Shown: positions 8,146 to 15,768 of the stretch, piece after piece
Layout: every line of letters begins with the position of its first letter
Position numbering within the stretch: position 1 is the stretch's first letter
Assembly: GCA_031290055.1 (NCBI GenBank)
Contig: JAITOH010000045.1
Coordinates: 1 to 24,998 of the forward strand
DNA length: 24,998 nt
Reading direction: 5' to 3'
Source: Endomicrobium sp.
GTDB taxonomy: Bacteria; Elusimicrobiota; Endomicrobiia; Endomicrobiales; Endomicrobiaceae
The notes under the pieces: model-generated
Told to the model about the DNA's origin: nothing
Databases searched by the model: none
What the model saw: only the letters and a program-made list of their open reading frames with translations
Translations under genes and position numbers: made by a program

Positions 8146-9312
8146 ATGATTATAAGAAAGGCAGTCATAAACGGTTTTAATGATGCTTTGAAACTTGTAA
8201 AAAGTATAGGTTGTAGCGATATCATTTGCGAATATCTTGCGAAAAAAGGTGTTTTTAGAGCAATAATTGTTGAAAATATAGACAATAGAGCTATAAATAT
8301 TTTAAAACAAGAAGCTGTTTCTGTTGGTGCAGATGCTGTTGTGAGCGAAAGTATCAGTAGATTTAAACATGGTGTATCAAATACAGTTATATTTGCTAGC
8401 ACGAGTCAATTTGAAAAATTAATAGGCAAACTTTTTCTACAACCGTTTGGACTTAAAAAAGTTGCCCTAAAACTTAAAAGTATATTGAACGAAAAAAAAA
8501 AATTTAAATGTAAGGAAAAGTATATTGATTTGTCGAATCCAGTTGTTATGGGTATTATAAATATGGATCCTTTTTCTTTTTCTGGAGATGGGCTTACTAG
8601 CCCTGATAGGGCAGTTGAGCAAGCGATTGAATTTGAAACATTAGGTGCTGGGATTATAGATATAGGTGCAGAGTCTTCGAGACCAGGATCAAAATTAGTA
8701 GATAAAAAAATAGAAATTGGTAGGTTGCTTCCTGCTCTTAGAAAAATAAGAAAAAATGTTAAAATACCGATATCAATAGATACTTATAAGTATGATACGG
8801 CAAGAATAGCTATTGACGAAGGCGCAGATATAATAAATGACATTTTTGCTTTAAGAAAGGGCAAGGGTAAATTAGCAAAACTTATTGCAGATACAAAAGC
8901 TGGTGTAATACTTATGCATATGAAAGGTGAACCTAAAAACATGCAAGTGTTCCCTAAGTATAAAAACTGTACTTCTGAAATATATGAATTTCTTTTAGAA
9001 AGAAAAAAATTTGCAATGAAGTTTAGCATAGATGAAGACTGTATTGCAGTTGATCCAGGTCTTGGTTTCGGAAAGAATATAGAACATAATTTTGAATTAA
9101 TAAAAAATATGAGTGTTTTTTCAACACTTGGTGCGGTTGTTGGGGCAGTATCAAGGAAAAGATTTGTAAAAGCTGTTGCTGATGAAGACAAAACAGCATT
9201 TGTTGTTGCAAATTTTTTTACAGCATTTTGTGGGAGTGATATTGTAAGAGTGCATGATGTTAAGGAAACAGTACGTGCTTTAAAAATAGTTGAGTCATTT
9301 CGAGAGGTTTAA
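8146..9312 (+). CDS. folP: Dihydropteroate synthase with N-terminal extension
   Basis: FolP joins dihydropterin pyrophosphate and p-aminobenzoate in folate synthesis. The core (about 132-388) has GIIDIGAESSRPG (170-182), SIDTYKYDTA (211-220), GADIINDI (227-234), MHMKGEPKNMQ (258-268), DPGLGFGKN (304-312), SRKRF (337-341) and RVHDVKETV (369-377). The first 130 residues are an added domain of the type found in some long bacterial DHPSs (ILKQEAVSVGADAVV, QPFGL). The first substrate loop is unusual: NMDPFSFSGDG (140-150), where NVTPDSFSxDG is expected. ATG 8146 is chosen over the adjoining TTG 8143; no strong ribosome-binding site is seen. It abuts cdaA. Residue numbers count from the TTG. Confidence 0.92.
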   Translation: MIIRKAVINGFNDALKLVKSIGCSDIICEYLAKKGVFRAIIVENIDNRAINILKQEAVSVGADAVVSESISRFKHGVSNTVIFASTSQFEKLIGKLFLQPFGLKKVALKLKSILNEKKKFKCKEKYIDLSNPVVMGIINMDPFSFSGDGLTSPDRAVEQAIEFETLGAGIIDIGAESSRPGSKLVDKKIEIGRLLPALRKIRKNVKIPISIDTYKYDTARIAIDEGADIINDIFALRKGKGKLAKLIADTKAGVILMHMKGEPKNMQVFPKYKNCTSEIYEFLLERKKFAMKFSIDEDCIAVDPGLGFGKNIEHNFELIKNMSVFSTLGAVVGAVSRKRFVKAVADEDKTAFVVANFFTAFCGSDIVRVHDVKETVRALKIVESFREV

Positions 9313-10090
9313 AATTGCGATTCTATTTAATATTTACAACAAGTACATAGTTGGTATTCTTGATGTTCTTATACTTACGATAGTATTTTATGGGATTATT
9401 ATTGTAATAAAAGGGACAAGGGCAATACAGATTGTTGTTGGTATATTATTTATTTTAGGACTAACAATAATTGCACGAGATGTTTTACATCTTAAAGCGG
9501 TATTGTGGCTTTTAGAAAATTTTTGGTTCGCAGCAGTAATTATATTTGCTGTTGTATTTCAAACAGAAATACGAAATCTTCTAGCTCAAATTGGTGGACA
9601 TATATGGGGTATAAAAATAAAAGTAAAAGATTCACATCTTGTAGAAATTGTAGAAACTGTAAAAGATTTAAGTGCGTCTATGACAGGTGGACTTATTTCT
9701 ATAGAAAATGAAATTGGTTTAAAAAATTTCTCAGAAACAGGTGTATCTTTAAATGCAGATATTTCAAAAGAATTATTGCTCTCAATTTTTAAAAGTAAAT
9801 CTGCTCCTTTACATGACGGGGCAGTTATAATATTTAATGGTAAAATTTCAGCAGCTGGTTGTGTGCTCCCTTTAAGTCACAGTCCCAATATAAAGATACT
9901 TGGCACGAGACACAGAGCTGCTCTTGGCTTAAGCGAAGTGACTGATGCGTTGACAATTATAGTTTCCGAAGAAACTGGGCAGATTTCGGTTTCTTATAAA
10001 GGGAAACTAGACGAGAATATATCAATTGGAAAACTAGGAGAATTAATTAATAATGTTAAACATTATGAAGTGTTTCACCAAGATGATTGA
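9290..10090 (+). CDS. cdaA: Diadenylate cyclase CdaA (c-di-AMP synthase)
   Basis: CdaA makes the messenger cyclic di-AMP from two ATP at the inner membrane. The 266-residue frame has three N-terminal membrane helices (about 22-42, 44-64, 73-92) and the DAC domain with LHDGAV (174-179), TRHRAA (206-211) and SEETG (226-230), all typical active-site motifs. The frame overlaps folP by 23 bases if it begins at TTG 9290, but that codon has no ribosome-binding site. GAGAGG (9302-9307) stands 6 bases before ATT 9314, which would begin the protein 11 residues before the YIVGILDV helix, close to the usual CdaA start. The true start may therefore be ATT 9314. It is followed by a CdaR-like micro-gene and glmM, the classic cdaA-cdaR-glmM order. 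Confidence 0.93.
   Translation: MSHFERFKIAILFNIYNKYIVGILDVLILTIVFYGIIIVIKGTRAIQIVVGILFILGLTIIARDVLHLKAVLWLLENFWFAAVIIFAVVFQTEIRNLLAQIGGHIWGIKIKVKDSHLVEIVETVKDLSASMTGGLISIENEIGLKNFSETGVSLNADISKELLLSIFKSKSAPLHDGAVIIFNGKISAAGCVLPLSHSPNIKILGTRHRAALGLSEVTDALTIIVSEETGQISVSYKGKLDENISIGKLGELINNVKHYEVFHQDD
9302..9307 (+). promoter_or_regulatory. Shine-Dalgarno suggesting a non-AUG start for cdaA
   Basis: GAGAGG in the last codons of folP lies 6 bases before ATT 9314 in the cdaA frame, just after the folP stop at 9310-9312. No ATG, GTG or TTG of the cdaA frame lies at a suitable distance. Confidence 0.5.
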
Positions 10091-10181
10091 GTGGTGTGTT
10101 AAAATAAAAAAAAATTGGCAACTTAAATTGCTTGCTCTAATGCTTGCACTTTTTGTTTGGTTATATGCGAGATATATGTAA
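10083..10181 (+). CDS. 32-residue membrane peptide, relic of CdaR (YbbR)
   Basis: ATG 10083 lies inside the end of cdaA (8-base overlap). The frame runs 32 codons to TAA 10179-10181, where the final A begins the glmM ATG (TAATG). The peptide has KKNWQLKLLALMLALFVWLY (residues 9-28) near its end: a basic-aromatic segment and one hydrophobic helix. This is how CdaR/YbbR proteins begin (B. subtilis CdaR starts with a very similar NNRWAVKIIALLFALLLY segment). The position between cdaA and glmM is exactly where cdaR normally sits. All the extracytoplasmic YbbR repeats are missing. It may be a decayed remnant or a functional micro-protein; the clean overlaps at both ends argue that it is still translated. 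The length is below most gene-finder limits. Confidence 0.65.
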   Translation: MIEWCVKIKKNWQLKLLALMLALFVWLYARYM

Positions 10182-11524
10182 TGAAGTTGTTTGGAACTGA
10201 TGGTATAAGAGGTGATTCATCAAAATTCCCTTTTGATAATGTTACTCTTGGGCTTATAGGTAAATCGATAGCTGAAACGTTACTAGGCACTGGAAGAGGC
10301 GTTCTCATTGTTCGTGATACAAGGGAATCTGGAAAAAGAATACAAAAAGAGCTTGCCCAAGGTTTTATAAATGCCGGGGTATCACCAGTTTTTGGAGGAG
10401 TTATGCCAACTCCTGCGGCTTCTTTTCTTACTAGGAGGTCCAATTATGCGGCGGCAGTGGTAATATCAGCAAGTCATAATCCGTATTTTGATAATGGAAT
10501 AAAAATTTTTAATTCTGAAGGACTAAAACTTGCAGATTATTTGGAAGCAAAAATTGAAAGTAAGATACGTAAGTATATTTGTCTAAATGAGTCTATTTTA
10601 ACAAAAAAAATAAAAATAAAAGAAGATTCTAAACTTTTAAAAATCTACGAAGAATTTGTCATAAATAATTTTTTGGGGAAAAGTCTTAGAGGGAAAACAA
10701 TAGTTATAGATTGTGCTAATGGTGCTTCTTATGAGTGTGCTTCTAATGTATTAAAAAAACTTGGAGCAAAAATTATCGCATTGAATGTTAGCCCGAATGG
10801 TAAAAATATAAATTTTAATTGTGGAGCGCTTTATCCTGAGTATGCTGCAAAAATAGTTAAGGATAGCAAAGCGTTTTGTGGTTTTGCTTTTGATGGAGAT
10901 GCTGATAGGTTAATATGCATTGATGAAAATGGAACTATAAGAGATGGTGATTATTTTCTTGCCTCAATGGCACGTTGGTTAAAAAGTATAGATAAGCTTA
11001 AAAATAATATTTTAGTTTCTACAGTTATGGCAAATTTGGGGCTTTTACATGCAATGGAAAGGGAAAACATAAAGGTAGTGTTTGCAAAGATTGGTGATAG
11101 GCATATTATAAATAATATGAAAAAATATAGGGCATCGTTTGGAGGAGAATCGTCCGGGCATTTTATATTTAAGGATATCTTAGCCACAGGTGATGGATTA
11201 ATAGGTGCAGTGATGCTTCTTTCGGCATTAAGCAGTAGAAATAAAACGATGTCAGAATTTATAAATGTCTTTGAAAAATTTCCTCAAGTTTTTATAAATA
11301 AAAAAGTTACAAGTAAAATTCCTTTTGAAAAGCTTTCAAAGTCTTGCAAACTTATTGAAAGTTACGAAAAGAATTTGGGCACAAACTGGCGCATAATTGT
11401 AAGGTATTCAGGCACAGAAAACATTTTGAGAATAATGGTTGATGGTGGAAACATAGGAGAAGTCAAATTAGTAGCAGAGAATATAGCAAATATCTTAGAA
11501 GAAGAAATAGAATATCATAGTTGA
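10181..11524 (+). CDS. glmM: Phosphoglucosamine mutase
   Basis: GlmM converts glucosamine-6-phosphate to glucosamine-1-phosphate for UDP-GlcNAc and peptidoglycan. From ATG 10181 it has 447 residues, normal for the family, and begins MKLFGTDGIRG as GlmM does; an upstream in-frame TTG at 10157 is not needed. The phosphoserine loop is ISASHNP with catalytic Ser98. The magnesium loop is DGDADR (238-243). The sugar-binding loop is GGESSGH (321-327), and the phosphate-binding loop RYSGTENILRIMVDG is at 408-422. It overlaps the CdaR-like peptide by one base. In other bacteria GlmM binds and restrains CdaA, so the shared operon makes sense. Confidence 0.96.
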   Translation: MKLFGTDGIRGDSSKFPFDNVTLGLIGKSIAETLLGTGRGVLIVRDTRESGKRIQKELAQGFINAGVSPVFGGVMPTPAASFLTRRSNYAAAVVISASHNPYFDNGIKIFNSEGLKLADYLEAKIESKIRKYICLNESILTKKIKIKEDSKLLKIYEEFVINNFLGKSLRGKTIVIDCANGASYECASNVLKKLGAKIIALNVSPNGKNINFNCGALYPEYAAKIVKDSKAFCGFAFDGDADRLICIDENGTIRDGDYFLASMARWLKSIDKLKNNILVSTVMANLGLLHAMERENIKVVFAKIGDRHIINNMKKYRASFGGESSGHFIFKDILATGDGLIGAVMLLSALSSRNKTMSEFINVFEKFPQVFINKKVTSKIPFEKLSKSCKLIESYEKNLGTNWRIIVRYSGTENILRIMVDGGNIGEVKLVAENIANILEEEIEYHS

Positions 11525-11571
11525 TAGGCCTTTAATCTTTGATATTAAAAAAAGAGAAAAAGTTACGTTAT

Positions 11572-11575
11572 AGGA
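11572..11575 (+). promoter_or_regulatory. Ribosome-binding site that fixes the pdxJ start
   Basis: AGGA stands 5 bases before ATG 11581. An in-frame TTG at 11539 would add 14 residues absent from the family. Confidence 0.6.
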
Positions 11576-11580
11576 ATAAA

Positions 11581-12324
11581 ATGATAAAACTGGGTGTGAA
11601 TATTGACCATGTAGCTACGCTAAGGCAAACAAGAGGTGGATGTTTCCCTTCAATAATTGAGGCTGCTAAAATATGTGAAAAAAGTGGAGCTGATAGTATA
11701 ACTGTGCATTTGAGAGAGGACAGAAGGCATATTCAAAGTCAAGATGTATATGATCTAAGAGAGTCAGTCAAAAGCAAGTTAAATCTTGAAATGGCTGCAA
11801 ATGAAGAAATAGTAAGAATAGCTTTGAGTGCAAAGCCAGATTTTGTATGCATAGTCCCAGAAAAAAGGCAGGAGCTTACTACGGAAGGCGGACTTGATGT
11901 TAAAAATCAAAAGAATAATCTTGCAAGTATTGTATATAAACTTAAAAAAGCAGGCATTGTTGTGAGCATATTTATTGATGCAGATAAAGATCAAGTGTTG
12001 GCTTGTAGAGAAATAGAAGCCGATGCTGTTGAGATTCATACAGGGAAATATGCAGAATTTTTTAAGGGAAATGGATCAGATTCTTTTAAGTTTAAAGAAG
12101 AATTAAAGAAAATATATGAAGTTTCTCAAGAGGTAATTAAAAATGGCCTCATATTAAATGCTGGGCATGGATTAGATTATGATAATATTGAACAAATTTG
12201 TAAAATTTATGATATAAATGAGTTTAATATAGGTTTCTCAATTGTTGCGAAATCGCTGTTTACAGGCCTTGAAGTAGCTGTAAAGAATATGAAAAAACTT
12301 ATAGATAGAAATCAGTCAAACTAA
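11581..12324 (+). CDS. pdxJ: Pyridoxine 5'-phosphate synthase
   Basis: PdxJ condenses deoxyxylulose-5-phosphate with an aminoacetone phosphate to give pyridoxine phosphate (vitamin B6). From ATG 11581 it has 247 residues. It begins MIKLGVNIDHVATLRQTRGG (1-20), as the family does. TVHLREDRRHIQ (41-52) holds the first catalytic histidine, NLEMA (68-72) the catalytic glutamate, VPEKRQELTTEGGLDV (92-107) the mobile loop, and NAGHGLDY (193-200) the second histidine. It lies 56 bases after glmM and 19 before glmS, so co-transcription is likely. Its presence means the cell uses the DXP-dependent B6 route and not the PdxS/T one. Confidence 0.97.
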   Translation: MIKLGVNIDHVATLRQTRGGCFPSIIEAAKICEKSGADSITVHLREDRRHIQSQDVYDLRESVKSKLNLEMAANEEIVRIALSAKPDFVCIVPEKRQELTTEGGLDVKNQKNNLASIVYKLKKAGIVVSIFIDADKDQVLACREIEADAVEIHTGKYAEFFKGNGSDSFKFKEELKKIYEVSQEVIKNGLILNAGHGLDYDNIEQICKIYDINEFNIGFSIVAKSLFTGLEVAVKNMKKLIDRNQSN

Positions 12325-12343
12325 ATTAACAATGAGTTAAATT

Positions 12344-14176
12344 ATGTGCGGAATTATTGGATACATAGGTAAAGCTAATGCTGTTGACATAATATTAAGT
12401 GGTTTAAAAAAGCTTGAATATAGAGGATATGACTCCGCTGGGATTGCTGTTATTGTTGACAGAAAAGTGCATATAAGAAGAAGTGTTGGAAAACTTTGCA
12501 ATCTTTATTTAAACTTTAGGGAAAGACCCATAAGTGCAAACATAGGTATAGGGCACACACGTTGGGCCACACACGGGAAACCGTCTGAAGAAAATGCCCA
12601 CCCTCATACAGATTATACAAAAAGTATCGTTATCGTGCATAATGGTATAATAGAGAATTATGCTAAATTGAGAGATGAACTTCAAAATAACGGACATGAA
12701 TTTAAATCTGAAACTGATACCGAAGTGGTAGCACATCTTATAAAAGAACATTATAAAAATAATTTACTTTATGCTGTACAAAAAACCTTGATTAAAATTG
12801 AAGGTTCTTATGCCTTTGGAATAATATGTAAAGAAGAACCTGATAAAATAATATGTGCAAGGCAAGATGCCCCTTTAATTATTGGAGTTGGTAAAGATGA
12901 GAACTTTATAGCTTCAGATGTTGCTGCACTACTACCACATACACGTGACATGATTTTTCTTGAAAATGGAGATATAGCTGAAGTTACTGTAGATAAAATA
13001 ATTGTTAAAGATGTCAAAAACAATATGAGGTCCGTGAAAATAAAAAGTGTGGAATGTGATGCTGTACAATCTGAAAAAAGTGGTTATAAACATTTTATGT
13101 TGAAAGAAATATTTGAACAGCCTAGTACAATAGAAAATACTCTTAATGGTAGAATTTATCCTAATGAAGGAAGAGTATTTATTGAAGAGGTTAAAATCAA
13201 AGAGGAGTATATTAAAAAAGACATCTCAAATATTTGCGTCGTAGCGTGTGGAACAGCATATTATGCTGGACTTGTATCAAAAATTTTATTTGAAGAATTT
13301 GCAAAAATTCCAACTGAAGTGGATATTGCTTCAGAATTTAGATACAGAGAGCCCATTTTAAATGAAAAAACTTTGGTTATAGTTATTTCGCAATCTGGCG
13401 AAACTGCTGACACTTTAGCAGCCTTAAGACTTGCAAAAAATAAAGGATGCCAGACTCTTGCAATATGCAATGTTATAGAATCTAGCATTAGTCGTGAGTC
13501 TGTACACGTAATCTATACTTGCTGTGGTCCTGAAATAGGTGTTGCCTCTACAAAAACTTTTACGGGTCAATTGACTGCTTTGTATATACTCGCCTTAGAT
13601 TGGGCATTTAAAAGAGGCAAACTTACTAAAGAATCCCTAAAAATATATTTGAAAGAATTGGAGGGGATTCCTCTAAAAATTCGCTTATTTTTAGAGGATG
13701 TGAAACCCATTAAAATTGTTGCTAAAATGCTTGCGCATAAAAAGATTTTTTTGTATTTGGGAAGGTATTTAAATTATCCTATTGCACTAGAGGGTGCGTT
13801 AAAGCTTAAAGAAATTTCATATATACACGCCGAGGGTTATGCTGCAGGTGAAATGAAACATGGACCAATAGCCTTGATAGATGCTTCTGTACCTGTTGTT
13901 GTAGTAGCGGTTGCGGGCAGAGTGTACAAAAAAATAATTTCAAACATAGAAGAAGCTAGGGCTAGAGGTGGAGTCATAATAGCAGTCGCAAGTGATTCTA
14001 ACGAGGAAATAAAAAATAAAAGTGATTATGTAATTTATGTTCCCAAAACAAGTGAATTTATATCACCTATTATGACTATAATTCCTTTACAACTTTTAGC
14101 CTATTATATTTCAGTTTTTTTGGGATGTGATGTGGATCAACCAAGAAATTTAGCTAAATCTGTAACTGTTGAATAA
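12344..14176 (+). CDS. glmS: Glutamine-fructose-6-phosphate aminotransferase
   Basis: GlmS makes glucosamine-6-phosphate from fructose-6-phosphate and glutamine; GlmM, two genes upstream, uses the product. The 610-residue length is normal. The start MCGIIGYIG exposes the catalytic Cys after Met removal. The glutaminase half has HTRWATHG (71-78) and HNGIIENY (99-106). YKHFMLKEIFEQP (248-260) precedes two SIS sugar-isomerase domains with CGTAYYAG (302-309), SQSGETADT (349-357) and STKTFTGQ (402-409). The end DQPRNLAKSVTVE is the classic GlmS tail. No glmS ribozyme core is evident, and the 19-base gap to pdxJ leaves no room for one. Confidence 0.97.
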   Translation: MCGIIGYIGKANAVDIILSGLKKLEYRGYDSAGIAVIVDRKVHIRRSVGKLCNLYLNFRERPISANIGIGHTRWATHGKPSEENAHPHTDYTKSIVIVHNGIIENYAKLRDELQNNGHEFKSETDTEVVAHLIKEHYKNNLLYAVQKTLIKIEGSYAFGIICKEEPDKIICARQDAPLIIGVGKDENFIASDVAALLPHTRDMIFLENGDIAEVTVDKIIVKDVKNNMRSVKIKSVECDAVQSEKSGYKHFMLKEIFEQPSTIENTLNGRIYPNEGRVFIEEVKIKEEYIKKDISNICVVACGTAYYAGLVSKILFEEFAKIPTEVDIASEFRYREPILNEKTLVIVISQSGETADTLAALRLAKNKGCQTLAICNVIESSISRESVHVIYTCCGPEIGVASTKTFTGQLTALYILALDWAFKRGKLTKESLKIYLKELEGIPLKIRLFLEDVKPIKIVAKMLAHKKIFLYLGRYLNYPIALEGALKLKEISYIHAEGYAAGEMKHGPIALIDASVPVVVVAVAGRVYKKIISNIEEARARGGVIIAVASDSNEEIKNKSDYVIYVPKTSEFISPIMTIIPLQLLAYYISVFLGCDVDQPRNLAKSVTVE

Positions 14177-14285
14177 AAGTTTGTAGATTTTTTAACTATA
14201 TAGGAGTACTTGCCACTAGTAAAAAGTGGGGCTATATTATTTATAGGGCGATTAGAACTTTTGTTGTTTTGAGATGGTGTTTGAA

Positions 14286-14636
14286 ATGAATATAGGGATT
14301 GATATTGAAGAGATTGAACGGTTTGCAAAGTATTTGAAAAATAAAAATTGTTTGCAGAGATTTTTTGTGAAAGAAGAAATATCATATTCTCTTCAAAAAA
14401 AAAACGCTGTGCAACATTTAGCGGTTCGTTTTGCAGCAAAAGAAGCTGTATGGAAGGCACTAAGAAGTACTGAAAATATTAAACTTAGTATTGCTGATAT
14501 TTCAATAAAAAATACTAAAGATGGTAAACCATACGTATGTATTAAGCGTAAACGATGTAAAAAAATAAACATATCATTGTCACACACTAAAAAGTATGTT
14601 GTAGCTGTGGCAATAGTTTTTGATAAAATTTATTAG
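14286..14636 (+). CDS. acpS: Holo-[acyl-carrier-protein] synthase
   Basis: AcpS moves the phosphopantetheine arm of CoA onto acyl carrier protein, which fatty acid synthesis needs. From ATG 14286 the protein has 116 residues, a normal size. It starts MNIGIDIEEIERF, with the metal-binding aspartate in GID, and has RFAAKEAVWKAL (about 48-59) with the second metal ligand. ISLSHTKKYVVAVAIV near the end matches the family's SLSH motif. An in-frame ATG at 14274 would add four residues but has no ribosome-binding site; GAGATGG at 14271 suits 14286. The gap of 109 bases after glmS holds no gene, only a small CCACT/AGTGG hairpin near 14214-14228. Confidence 0.9.
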   Translation: MNIGIDIEEIERFAKYLKNKNCLQRFFVKEEISYSLQKKNAVQHLAVRFAAKEAVWKALRSTENIKLSIADISIKNTKDGKPYVCIKRKRCKKINISLSHTKKYVVAVAIVFDKIY

Positions 14637-14828
14637 ATTTTTTTGAATTTAATGCGCTGAAAATATATTTTTGTCTATTGTGTTTTGTCCACGTGTTGTT
14701 TTTATTTGTTCTTCTATGTTTTGTGAAAGACATAAATAAAAATACTGGAGTTCGAAATAGAACAAGTCATTTTGAATTAAAAATACATAGGATTAACTTG
14801 AAGCTTTTAATAAAAACGGTGTGCTATA

Positions 14829-15668
14829 ATGAAAAAACGAGAAATAAAAGACCTCATTATAAAATTAAAAAGAAAACCTGATAGTCATAAGTATGATTAT
14901 GGTCACATTCTAGTAATTGCAGGCTCTAAGACTATGCCTGGAGCAGGTGTGATGTGTTGTTTAGGTGCAATGCGTTCTGGTGCAGGACTTGTAACTTACG
15001 CTGCAAAGGAAGATTTTTATAATCATGTGTGCGGTGTAGCAGTGTTAAACCCTGAAATAATGTTTTTTATTTATGAAACAGCAAAAGATATCCTTGACTA
15101 TATCATGTCTAAAAAAATTTCTTCTGTTGTAGTAGGCCCAGGGTTAAAATCAAGCTATAATTTTGTCAAAGAAATTATTAATTCGGTGAGTATCCCTGTT
15201 GTTTTGGATGCTTCGGGACTAGCCTGTTTTAATGGGCTCGCAGATGAGTTAAAAAATGCTAAAGCCAAACTTATAATAACCCCGCATTTGGGTGAATTTT
15301 CCAAACTTTTAAATATAAAAAGTAATGATATAAAGAGTGATAAAAAGAAGATAACCGCGAATTTTGCAAAAAGGAATTGCCTTATTTGTGTCCTTAAAGG
15401 GAGTACTACACTTGTCTCTTCTAATGGGTATATATATAAAAATAATACAGGCACTCCAGCTATGGCAACGGCTGGCAGTGGTGATGTACTAAGCGGAGTA
15501 ATATCTTCTTTTGTAAACTTTATCAGTAATACGTTTGATGCTGTGAAATTTGCAGTTTTTGTTCATGGGCTTGCAGGTGAACTTTCAGAAGTGGATAAAG
15601 GCACAACAGGAGTTATGGCAAGAGATATAATAGAAAATATTTGTTATGCCATAAAAAAGATATCATAG
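14829..15668 (+). CDS. nnrD: ADP/ATP-dependent NAD(P)H-hydrate dehydratase (stand-alone)
   Basis: NnrD repairs hydrated NAD(P)H, a damaged form of the cofactor, using ADP or ATP. The 279-residue protein is the C-terminal half of the usual YjeF fusion. Motifs: KYDYGHILVIAGS (21-33), VVLDASGL (124-131), ITPHLGEFSKLL (149-160), VLKGSTTLV (188-196), and the catalytic NTGTPAMATAGSGDVLSGVI (205-224), where ATAGSGD replaces ATGGSGD. The epimerase half (NnrE) that is often fused in front is missing here: the 192 bases before the gene contain nothing resembling it. It follows acpS, the usual neighbour of yjeF. A TATAAT overlaps the start codon and is probably chance. Confidence 0.9.
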   Translation: MKKREIKDLIIKLKRKPDSHKYDYGHILVIAGSKTMPGAGVMCCLGAMRSGAGLVTYAAKEDFYNHVCGVAVLNPEIMFFIYETAKDILDYIMSKKISSVVVGPGLKSSYNFVKEIINSVSIPVVLDASGLACFNGLADELKNAKAKLIITPHLGEFSKLLNIKSNDIKSDKKKITANFAKRNCLICVLKGSTTLVSSNGYIYKNNTGTPAMATAGSGDVLSGVISSFVNFISNTFDAVKFAVFVHGLAGELSEVDKGTTGVMARDIIENICYAIKKIS

Positions 15669-15768
15669 TAGTGCTTGCGTTTATTTTATGAGTTTCAGTA
15701 AAATTTCAACTGTTATATTTGAAGTTTTATAAATAAAGTATGAGAAAGGGTTAGGTCTTAAGTTATAA

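Noticed and set aside
8121..8180. 19-codon frame MASLWYNIDDYKK... overlapping the folP start
   Set aside because: Poor ribosome-binding spacing and no similarity; considered as a frameshifted folP start but the folP N-terminal domain looks complete without it.
8784..9191. 135-residue - strand frame inside folP
   Set aside because: Opposite a conserved enzyme whose motifs explain the sequence; no supporting signals.
14137..14460. 107-residue - strand frame ending TVTDLAKFLG
   Set aside because: It is the antisense of the conserved glmS tail (PRNLAKSVTVE) and acpS start; a well-known type of false gene.
14825..14830. TATAAT promoter element at nnrD
   Set aside because: It overlaps the start codon and has no -35 at a proper distance.
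14678..14881. 67-residue + frame before nnrD
   Set aside because: No family resemblance, no ribosome-binding site, and it overlaps the nnrD start by 53 bases; probably chance.
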